Assembly (NCBI GenBank): GCA_020055645.1
Contig: CM034547.1
Location: 49,602,909-49,666,908, forward strand
Direction: 5' to 3'
Length of the DNA stretch: 64,000 nt
DNA from: Tomocerus qinae
Lineage: Eukaryota; Arthropoda; Collembola; Entomobryomorpha; Tomoceridae
Position numbers and translations under genes: made by a program. Below, piece after piece: positions 1-9,436 of the stretch (position 1 is its first letter; the number at the start of each line of letters is the position of its first letter). The notes under the pieces were generated by a model, which was given only the letters and a program-made list of their open reading frames with translations, searched no databases and was not told where the DNA came from.

Positions 1-131
1 GAACTTCTCAAATCAATTATTACATTATCCATGAGTAGTATAAGTATATCTGAACATGGGTTTCAAAACATCCAAAATATTCTTATGCAATTGGCATAAC
101 ATAGAAAAGATCTTTCAATCAAGTGGGCAAG

Positions 132-1634
132 TTACAAGCGACCAATTGTTTTCTTAGCAGAAATAACAGTGTTCTTCATAAGCATACACACTGTCATCGG
201 ACCGACACCACCTGGAACGGGAGTAATGTGGCCTGCTACTTGGCTGACTTCCTTAAAGTCTACATCTCCCACTAATCGAGAACCAGATTTCTTCGAGGCA
301 TCTATAAACGAATTATGATCAGCAAATAATTATTAGCAACTACATATAAAATCAAATCCAACGATTGTCAATGACATGCATCCGATGGGTTGGTCATGTT
401 ATTTACCTGGAATGGCGTTTATACCACAGTCTATAACAACAGCACCTGGTTTGACCCAGCTTCCTTTCACCATTTCAGGTCGTCCGATTCCAACAACCAA
501 AATTTCAGCCGCTCGCACCTTTACAAAACAGAAAACTATTTTCAAACTCCTGTAGACAATTTGTCGTTTTCTTTCATGCTATATAGTATGTAGTAGTAGT
601 ACTAGAATATTCCAATTACCTCATCGTCGATGTTTTTGGTTCTAGAGTGGCAAACGGTGACGGTAGCATTATACCATTTTAATAGTTCAGCAATGGGAGT
701 CCCTACTATTTTACTTCGTCCAAGCACAACAGCTTTTGCACCATCTATTTGAACACCGGACCTGTATAAAGGTATGTCAGATAATTATGACTTAACCCGA
801 GTTTCTTTTTTATCAGGTAACCATTTGGTTGCATAAACTGTTAAAAGTGAAACCTTTTAATCAACTCGATACATCCATATGGTGTGCAAGGCATAAACCC
901 AGACTTCAAATCTCCGATAGCGACCCGACCTTCGTTAATAGTGCAGAGTCTGCAGATAATCATATGTAAGCGTAAGGTATAAATATGTTAGCAGTCTGAC
1001 ATTAAAATATGTATGTGGGGACTCAAAAGAGAGTAGTAATTATTTACCCATCCACGTCTTTCGAAGGATCTACAGCATCTGTGATTTTATGAGAATCGAT
1101 GGCATTATCTGCATCCAGAGGCATTTGAACAATTATTCCATGAATTGTGGGATCTTCATTTAACTTTTTAAGCTCTTCCAACAACTACAAAAACAACATA
1201 AATTAATTAGACATACATTCTTCAATATCCATGTTTGACTTACACTCTTACGTAATCGCTAACTCTTGCAGCAAATTAATATACACACTAGCAAGGGAAT
1301 AATTCTGCAGACCACTTACTTCATTTTCGGTTATTGTCTTTGGAAACTTGATTTGTTTCGCATTAATTCCAATCTCAGTGGCTGCCTTTATCTTCATACG
1401 AATATAAACGTTAGAATCTTCTCTCCCTCCGACTTGTACAATAGCCAACCCTGGACACCAGTCAGGAACCTCTTGCTTAATTTGTTCTACTTCAGCTTTC
1501 AACTCCGCCTGAATCTGCCTTAAAGAAAACACATAATGTCCCAATCATTATACAGACAACTAGATAATGAAACAAATGAGGAAGTACGGATTTTACTTGG
1601 AAACTTCAGTTCCAGATATCAATTGAGCAGCCAT
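132..1634 (-). CDS. Methylenetetrahydrofolate dehydrogenase/cyclohydrolase (MTHFD1-type D/C domain), seven exons
   Basis: Folate one-carbon enzyme that interconverts methylene-, methenyl- and formyl-THF. Coding exons on the minus strand: 1634-1597, 1518-1320, 1184-1048, 949-854, 761-620, 518-407 and 301-132. All junctions are GT-AG with matching phases, giving 894 nt and 297 residues. The start reads [13 protein letters not shown], as in MTHFD1 proteins. Visible landmarks are SNVYIRMK (Tyr51, Lys55), GIIVQMPL (Gln99), SKDVDG (Asp124), GRSKIVGTP (Arg172), CHSRT (Ser196) and PGGVGPMT (271-278). Tyr/Lys/Gln/Asp match the known catalytic set. Arg172 and Ser196 match the residues that bind the NADP 2'-phosphate in human MTHFD1, so NADP use in the cytosol is inferred. 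The formyl-THF synthetase domain of full C1-THF synthase is absent before the stop at 134-132. A weak donor-like GTAACT overlaps the stop, so continuation off the left edge cannot be excluded. Confidence 0.92.
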
Positions 1635-1879
1635 TGTTGTTTCGGAATAAACTTTTTGTAGTCCACAATGAAAAACCGATAATTTCCTTATCAAATAATT
1701 GTAATTGTTTTTTGCTTCGATTTCTGCCTTGATGCTATTATGTTTCGGGAGAGTGGATGTACATAAACTGCGACAGGGTCGTTGAAATCGTGAGCAAGAC
1801 CGATTGGAAGAACTCCAGAGAGCCAATTGATACAACCCTCGATCTGCCAAGGACAATATCTCTCCTGTAAAGAATATCA
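1597..1879 (-). other. In-frame open extension upstream of the MTHFD start (5' UTR or alternative N-terminus)
   Basis: Reading upstream from the ATG at 1634, the same frame stays open to about 1880 with no other ATG. It is bounded upstream by an acceptor-like TTCTTTACAG just before 1864. The encoded stretch is rich in Ser, Arg and Leu (for example SSSNRSCSRFQRPCRSLC) with no acidic residues over its central part, which resembles a mitochondrial presequence. It could be a 5' UTR exon, or a coding exon joined to an unseen upstream exon carrying its own ATG. I could not find that upstream exon. Confidence 0.35.
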
Positions 1880-1880
1880 C

Positions 1881-4800
1881 ATAGGAATTATTCTAAACTT
1901 TTACCATAGGTATCAAAAGTAAGTTAAATATCCCCCTTGCCCCTGGCTTAAGAATTACGAAATAACAATTCTGTATACTAATGACTGATGACCATCTGTA
2001 TTATATATATAACCATTCAATTAACGATTTGTCCATACACCTATATAGTTAAAAAGTCCTTTGACACAAATATAGGTACTTGTTACATAATAGCATAACC
2101 CAATAACCCTTATCTTTCCATATATCTTACTACACGCAATGATGTTATTTGCAGGACATGCCTCTTCCAGTGTTTAGCAATTACTTTGCGTTTAACAAGT
2201 CCTAATATACGCTAATACATATTAAAATCGAGAAGATCAAGATCATATTATGCTATGCTATTGCTTCACATAACAACAGTGACAGAACAGATATATTTTT
2301 TATTAAATATAGTAACTATTAGTCTACTGCTTTAGGATTGTGAAATGTTATATAGTTTCAGCTCACACAACATATGTTACAATTGCAATCGGACAAACAA
2401 TCTTCTAGGTATAATGTTCTGTCGCCTTGTCCTTGTCATACAAAAAACAAGTAATGAGTGAAAACTCAATGGTGTTTCAAAAGTTAAATAGTTTATGGCA
2501 AACTAAGTAATACTATGCGGAATCAATGATTTGTACGATGTACTTACTTATTACTCCTGACTGTATGAACTGGAATCATACAGTTTGAAATTCATGCTAT
2601 AAGAAGTTATCAAATTACTACTACCAGCCAGAGTACAATAACATCAGTTTATGGTAAAAAAGCACTAGCATAGTCAAGTCTCTTAGTATTTAAGAGTACT
2701 GGGGTATTTCAGCATACACACGCAAGAGAACCTTGTTGACCTCGAACTGAACAGACTTAGCTTTAGAGCCTTATCTATCTATCTACCAAATAAGATTAGC
2801 TTGTATGTATCAGATTATTTCAATAATATTCTTTTGATGTATTACAATTTACAATACAAGACTACTCTGATGCATGTACAACTCCTCTTAGTTCTCTTAC
2901 GCTATAATGTTTCTAATATTTACTATACAAAGATGATATAGTCCCAGCTAAACTAAGAGCACACACTCATATCTTTACTACTGTCTGCAGTCTGTACCAC
3001 TTGGCAAGTCGGCACAAGAAGACTCATTAGTCTGAGCGATTACTTATTTTTATAGCCCGTGCATTCATTACTTTGATTATCTATTAGACGCAATTATATC
3101 GAATAAAATATTAGCATTAATTATTTAGTACGAACCAGTTTAAAGTTTATTCCTTTACTGAGATGAAAACCGTTTAGTTTTAGGAACTGGGTATCAACGT
3201 GTGTGAGATGAGAGATCCAAATTCGGTTATACTTACGTTATATATTAGTAAGGTATATTTTAGATCTTATGTTATTACAACCAAAGCAAATACATTAAGT
3301 TTAATGTTAAATGGCCCTTTTAATTGCTAATTTAAGTCTGCCTCTAAGTATAAATACACAAGGCATCCAGAGAGATCGGCTATTTATTTAAGCATCTACG
3401 GATCAAACGTAAACCCACCAGAGCCAGATGTATCAGCTAATCTCAACTCACTCAATTGATGAAACATGAGTCATGAGACAGTGCAATGCAAATTATATGC
3501 AAATGTTTGCCATGTTTTCCAAAAATAGCCAACTCCGAATAAATTAACCATTGTGGACGGGGTGAAGTGAAACACGTTACCAGTTACCGTCTACCGTACA
3601 CTCTTCATGACTTTTAGAGCCACATGGCAATGGCACACGGGTAACCCGTTTGTTGTCATCCCTGACGGGGTGACAGCAATTGACGGAGTATCTATGTTAA
3701 GTTGTTAGTTGTGGTAATAATATAAATATGAAATACTGTTATGCTTAAATACTTAGCTACATTCATTTATAATTTAAGATTAATGCACAGCTCCAGTAAC
3801 CTATGACCCTTGCTCGCTTCGCGGCTTAATTATAATTATATCATCTACATCTCCTCTTACCATACTAGCAGTATTATTAACTACTGCTGACTTCATGAAC
3901 TAATCGTATACTATTTACTTATGTTATTACAAATAATATCTTACTTTACTCAGATGCAATTTCATTTAAGTCAAAGTCGCGAAATGCGTAAATGTGACCT
4001 ATGTATAAGCATTAATTGAACTATACATTTGCAGTGACAGCCTTTTAATTTCATTAATATTTCAATACCAGCATATTATATCTAAGATAACTTTTTGTTA
4101 AGAAACTGGGAACTTATTTTGTTAGTGTTCCCCAATGTCGAATAAGAAATCAAGAGGACTAACCTTTCAAGAGGACATATGTTTTATAGGAAGTCATTTT
4201 CCAGATGATACTGTAGCATCAAGGTTATAGGCAAATGAGAATATCGTACTTATACTTATAAGATGGTACACCTGACATTTCTTGTTAACATTTTTTACTG
4301 CACATAATTACTTCCAATTCCAACTTTCGTTCTACCTATCATTTCACATCACATTTAAGTCTTGATTTCAATTCATCATGTTATGTTGGTTGGTAATTAT
4401 AAACTTGTATTTACGTATAAAAAACAATACTATTAAAAATGTGACCTAAATTTTATTGTTTATGGAAGAAACATTGTACCAGTGGAATTTGACACGATGT
4501 GAAATGAATGTGGATAAAATCCTCCTGCCATGCAATTCAAAAAACCGATATCGGTAAAGGCAGCGTTTAGCTTTGTTCGTCAAATCACACCACCACTTGC
4601 ACTACTATTAAACTACGATGAAGACTTACGGAACGGTGAACATAAACGGTATGTATTTTTATATATTTATCACCATTGTGAATGGATCATGGATCCATGA
4701 TCTACATCCGGTTCTCTTTGCTATCCCCACCCCCAGTAGTCTTCGTGTCTTATTCCAGTCTCAAAGCCGATTCAAGCCTGAAATGACAGTTAGTAGTGGT

Positions 4801-6657
4801 CAAAGCCTCTGCCTTCTGCTTTAGGCCTTGTCCAACATACTGTACAGTTTAGCTGGCGGCTTGTGTGGCGACATTTGAGTGCAATCGTCAGCCGCGAGCC
4901 AAGAAAATACAAACACACCAATCATGATGATGAGCGAAGTGCAAGTTGTAGTGTTCTACTGTGTTCTACTGTTTAGTTCGCACTCCCAACGTCACACAAG
5001 GGGCGCTGGGGCCAGGCAAGTGGTAATTATCCACTCGCCTGGCTCGCTTCGTGCTTCTAGTCTATATACTAGTAGGTATAATAAAATTCTGTGGTAGTGG
5101 TACACACTCTACTACACTTTACTAAAAATCTGCTCCCCAAATCATGTTTTGCATTTGCATTACAGTCAAAGACAGATATTCTCTAGAGATTTCGTTAAAG
5201 ACTTCACCAAATGAAAGAATATTCGGTTGAGAAAAATAATTTATAGTTGGAAATGTGGGAATGGCGAAAAGATGAACTTCAGGTCTGTTAAAACACTTTT
5301 CCCATACTCCATTGTGCTCTTCTCACAATAGTTATCAAAATCAATCGGGTCTCATTAATCTTATAGGTTAAGGCACGGGTAATTACGTCCAAAATTTCCA
5401 AATTGACATTTGAATTTCCAAATTGACGGTACTCGTGGCTTTCATATAGACATGATTATTTTGGTAATATTATTAGAAAATTGGGATAAAGTGACTCTTG
5501 TATTTTCCTATTACCATGCATAACTTTCACTAGAGAGAAAGCTCATCTATGCAGTCTTCACTTCAGAAATTTTTGCGCAACAATACAATCTGATGACACG
5601 ATTCATTATTTTGCACTCATACTTAAGACATGCGTGTAAACAATGACGCAAATAAATGAAACTCGATGAAACTGATACGCCTAAGTTAAAGTAGCACTTT
5701 CCCCATCCAAATGACACTATTTTTATTACATCTTTTAAAACTTTTCACCTCTACTAAATTCCTGCTCAAAACGAGATTAAGGTGTCAAACCTTTTCCCTA
5801 AGAATGTAAAGAAATGCAATTTCAACATTAATACGTCTAATATTAATTATTCATCTATTTCTGTGGTGAACAGGTAGTATGATTCGTGTGCATGTTTATT
5901 ATTTTAAATACCATCAGTATTCATTATTACTATTATTACTATTATGAGAATAAATATTTGCAGATAAGACAAGATATTATGCTTAATTATTTAACAATCA
6001 TGTTTTTTATTGTTTACTCATTTAACTTCACAAAATAAGTTCATCTACAATGATATTTGGCTTAATCCACGAAGTACAATCGTATTGTGCACCTGCATAT
6101 ATGTAGTCCTTTTGTACAATACTATATAAATAGTTCCTGAATTAACATTATTCAACACTTAATAATTATTATTATCGGGTCGAATCAGTGATAAAATAGT
6201 ATGAGACAATATACAATTTAAAGTTGCATAACTTAACGGTTAGTAATGATTTGATAACTGAAGTTTAAAAATGTTGTGTCACTAGTAAAGATCTTGAGGT
6301 AGATGATCAACTAAACAAAGAAAAGCTTTTCGGGCTTTTTACGGATTAGCGGTACCTGCATTCTGCATGAGGGTATTATCTGTACTATAGTATTAGCATT
6401 CGGTTTGTAAATCAATTATTTCCACCCAACGTATGAAATAAGACAGTAAAATATATTGCATTTCATATTACCATACACTAGTACTGCAAAGTCGATGTAA
6501 CATTTTGTGACTACGCAAATGAAGGATTCTAAAATCTAAGTACACAATAAATTATACTTAACTAAAAATATTATGGCTACTAGTACACAGCTAATGAGAA
6601 CATACACATTTCATATTACACTACATATTATATTGTATGTAACATAAGAGTTTTGGT
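1881..6657. other. Intergenic region between MTHFD and lines; no recognised gene
   Basis: AT-rich, with stops in all frames and only short unrecognised ORFs. Items seen: a palindrome ACCGATATCGGT at 4544-4555; an ATG at 4618 followed by ten codons and a good GTATGT donor (4649), which might be a small plus-strand first exon; and a near-perfect hairpin at 5012-5042 (arms CCAGGCAAGTGG / CCACTCGCCTGG, 11 of 12 matching). The 4830-5050 stretch is less AT-rich than its surroundings. Confidence 0.5.
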
Positions 6658-6663
6658 TTTATT
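6658..6663 (-). terminator. Candidate poly(A) signal for the lines gene
   Basis: AATAAA on the minus strand (TTTATT on the plus), about 240 nt downstream of the lines stop. It is the canonical polyadenylation hexamer in the right place. No transcript evidence is available. Confidence 0.4.
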
Positions 6664-6901
6664 TAGGACATTACGTAACGGATTGATTTGGCGTTGTACA
6701 GTATTACAATTTTACCAGTGACTTGGTCATACACGGAGAAACAATATATATTATATGATATGGCAATTTTAGTAACCAAAAGAAAATCAGTAATGGCAAC
6801 TATCTTGCATATGATTGTATCAACCTTTCTAACAAAAACTAAAATTAAATACATATATTGTAGCTGCTAAGGATTGATTTGATTATTGAGTACACGATTA
6901 A

Positions 6902-9250
6902 CTAACTATTGCTGCCACCGTTAGTCTCATACAATTCCTCGCACTTTTCTAACAACCTTAGAACTGGATTAATATTATATGGAAATAGAGCTTTTTCTAC
7001 TAATCGCCCAAGAGCTATTCTGAGCCGAATGAGAAGTCCCATCGTTTTATCGAAATCTCGTCCACAAGAAGAAACAAAATCTGACCAATTCTTAAAAGTA
7101 AACTTGAGAAACCTTAGAAGATACAAAAGGAAACATGTTTCATTACTCATTAGTAGATCTAACAGAATATCTCTATCAGCCGAAACTGTATTGGTAAAAG
7201 CAACAAAGGTCATTGTAGGATTGAGGGTCCTGTAGAAATCCGGAGGCGTTTGTATGCGCCCCATGAAACCTGTAAATGTATCTAAAACACAGAGCATAGA
7301 TTCTACAAGGGCATCGTCTTGATCTGAAAAGAGCTTGACAATCCATTCTCCAAGTGGAGCAGCTGGATGGAAAGGCTGCACAGATTTGATGAATGAATCC
7401 AGGTGTTTAAAAACTTCTCTCATGGACTTTTCAATGATGATCATGTCGTTTGTATCGGACTCTGATGCCGAACTGGAAGATCCATCGGAAGAAGAGTTGT
7501 CACTGCTATCCGAATCTACTCGAGTCTCCTTCACAGTTACAGCTACGCATTTCAAAATGAGAAGAACTACTTTTTGAATAAGTGGTCTGTCTCCGCTGCT
7601 TTCGTCTGCTGATTCGTCAATTCTTAACAAATTTGGTGTGGGGCCTACGTATACCGTTGCAGTGACTATCGGCGTTCTGGCTTTTCCTGTTGCACTTATT
7701 GGCTTTTTGTAAAGATTAAGTCTTATATTTTGTGATTTCGCCAACGAGGAGGTACTGGGGGATGGGCCAGGTTTGGGATTTGGAACATGGGAAGATGATG
7801 GATGAGATGACGCTGACGGATAAGGTGACTTAGTAAGATATCGATGGCAAGAGGACATAGAGGATGTAGGAGATGTAAAAGACAAGCGTCCCTGCGGAGA
7901 GCATGACTTAGATGAAGATGGAATAGCAGGACGAGTATATAAGTTAGATGATGGAGCAGATGAGTATTTTCGGGCAGTTGAGTCAGCGACACTTGCTAAG
8001 CTTTTACCTAATACAATCGTAGTAGTTGTGGTTGTTGAGACTTGAGTAGTACTTATGGTTAGTTGACTCTCCCACTCCCAATCAACAGGTCCAGTCACGG
8101 AGCCTCCGAACCCATAGAAGGTTCTAGAATAGGGTACTCCTTGCAGAAACTGTCGATTTTTTACGCAGCGAATAATCAGATGTGCTAAATCACAAGTCTC
8201 GTCGTTTGGTACATCTTGGAGTGAGAGAGTACTCCCGTAACACAGGATTTCGTTAAATACGTCCAAAAGTTTCTTCCATAGAACTGAAGGGAGAGAAGAA
8301 TTTAAAAGTGGAACGAAAGACTCTAATTGCATGTAGAAATGTTTAGTTTCAATAACACTTAAATTAGACTTTACAGAAATTATACTTTGCCAAAGAGATA
8401 AGTAGGTAAGAATTGGAGCTTCGTTACCATCTTCAAAATCTGACATCATACACTTAAATTTAGACAATAATCTAGTCCACCAATTTTCCAGGGCTTTGAC
8501 ACACATATTTTTCACCTCACTTTCTACTTCTGAGCCAAGTTCAACTTTTATACAACTAACTGTTGGAACTGGAGGCATAGATATAGGTTCTGAGTTGAGT
8601 AAACTATTTTCTTGATTTCTTACTTCGGCTGGACTTTCATTTTCTTCAACAGCTTCATCGTCTTCAATCATCCCCATCCCTAATGGATGTTCGTCTTCTT
8701 CTTTGTACTCTACTACTCCGCGAATTATTTCCAGTATGAGACTTAACTTCAAAGGATTTGATGTAGTAATCATCACGCTTTTAAATAATTCATCAAATAT
8801 TTCATTTAGATTAGGCAACTTTGTCCACATCAGCAACGCAACAAAACATTTGGAAGTGGCGAGCGTTACAAACTTATCTTCGGAGTCGAGAAATTCTAAA
8901 AGCATTTCCCATATCCCCCTATCCATAGACACACCGGAAGCCATTTCTAAAACTTTTGGACACATGAACCCATTAAACTGTTGGCCAAGAGCTACGTTAC
9001 TCAACAAGTTTATAGTACTTATAAACTGCAACGAATAATCCTTGAGGAAATCAAATTCCACGTCATAATCTGGATCAGTAGGGGACAGAGTTACTGGTCT
9101 CTGAAGTTCCAAGGTTTCCATGTGACAAAGGCACCCTGTCAGCAGTTTCATTTGCAGGGTATCTAAATTTTCGTACCAGCGAGACCAGTCCTCCCCACTT
9201 ATTTTAACTTCACTTAGAAGTTTTGGTCTTTTTTGAGCTGGTCCCTCCAT
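6902..9250 (-). CDS. lin: Protein Lines homologue (LINES_N / LINES_C family)
   Basis: Homologue of Drosophila Lines and vertebrate LINS1. In flies Lines acts in the nucleus downstream of segment-polarity signalling, opposing the zinc-finger protein Bowl, and is itself opposed by Drumstick. One uninterrupted ORF of 782 residues with its ATG at 9250 (MEGPAQKRPK, with a basic patch near the N-terminus). Roughly: residues 60-400 are helical repeat-like sequence including YGFGGS (379-384); 400-510 is a Ser/Thr/Pro linker with a run of six Thr; 557-577 is a hydrophobic block; 578-601 is an acidic-Ser tract; 603-770 is the C-terminal domain with LLMSNETCFLLYLLRFLK (699-716) and a terminal RLRIALGRLVEKALFPYNI (742-760), both typical of Lines C-termini. 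No intron is needed, unlike both neighbours. The gene follows the methyltransferase gene head-to-tail after 186 bp. The family call rests on remembered motifs, not on a search. Confidence 0.85.
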   Translation of the reverse strand: MEGPAQKRPKLLSEVKISGEDWSRWYENLDTLQMKLLTGCLCHMETLELQRPVTLSPTDPDYDVEFDFLKDYSLQFISTINLLSNVALGQQFNGFMCPKVLEMASGVSMDRGIWEMLLEFLDSEDKFVTLATSKCFVALLMWTKLPNLNEIFDELFKSVMITTSNPLKLSLILEIIRGVVEYKEEDEHPLGMGMIEDDEAVEENESPAEVRNQENSLLNSEPISMPPVPTVSCIKVELGSEVESEVKNMCVKALENWWTRLLSKFKCMMSDFEDGNEAPILTYLSLWQSIISVKSNLSVIETKHFYMQLESFVPLLNSSLPSVLWKKLLDVFNEILCYGSTLSLQDVPNDETCDLAHLIIRCVKNRQFLQGVPYSRTFYGFGGSVTGPVDWEWESQLTISTTQVSTTTTTTIVLGKSLASVADSTARKYSSAPSSNLYTRPAIPSSSKSCSPQGRLSFTSPTSSMSSCHRYLTKSPYPSASSHPSSSHVPNPKPGPSPSTSSLAKSQNIRLNLYKKPISATGKARTPIVTATVYVGPTPNLLRIDESADESSGDRPLIQKVVLLILKCVAVTVKETRVDSDSSDNSSSDGSSSSASESDTNDMIIIEKSMREVFKHLDSFIKSVQPFHPAAPLGEWIVKLFSDQDDALVESMLCVLDTFTGFMGRIQTPPDFYRTLNPTMTFVAFTNTVSADRDILLDLLMSNETCFLLYLLRFLKFTFKNWSDFVSSCGRDFDKTMGLLIRLRIALGRLVEKALFPYNINPVLRLLEKCEELYETNGGSNS

Positions 9251-9436
9251 AACTATTAATGTTTACAACACTATAGCTAACAGCTATAATTAACAACGCA
9301 AAAATTCACATTTATGAAAATATGAGTCACATTTTTAAGCACTGCGTAAAAAACTTTCTTTTCATCAGTTTCCATCAAATGAAAATTTCAAAAATGTGGG
9401 AATATTTTCTTTTCATCTTTGTAACTGGAACCAATC
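9251..9436. promoter_or_regulatory. Short spacer between the methyltransferase stop and the lines start
   Basis: These 186 bp must hold the 3' end of the methyltransferase transcript and the 5' end of lines if both are independent. No AATAAA is visible on the minus strand; the nearest variant is CATAAA. A short hairpin (TATAGCT-AAC-AGCTATA, about 9272-9288) lies just upstream of the lines ATG. Confidence 0.45.

Noticed and set aside
1735-1864. A second frame reading VLGRSRVV, like the MTHFD GRSKIVG motif, upstream of MTHFD
   Set aside because: All three frames are open here, similarity stops after the short motif, and the real GRSKIVG exon is at 620-761. Treated as coincidence.
7723-7992. 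89-codon ORF overlapping lines on the same strand
   Set aside because: Frame shadow of the Ser/Pro-rich linker of lines; rich in His and Leu as expected from that shift.
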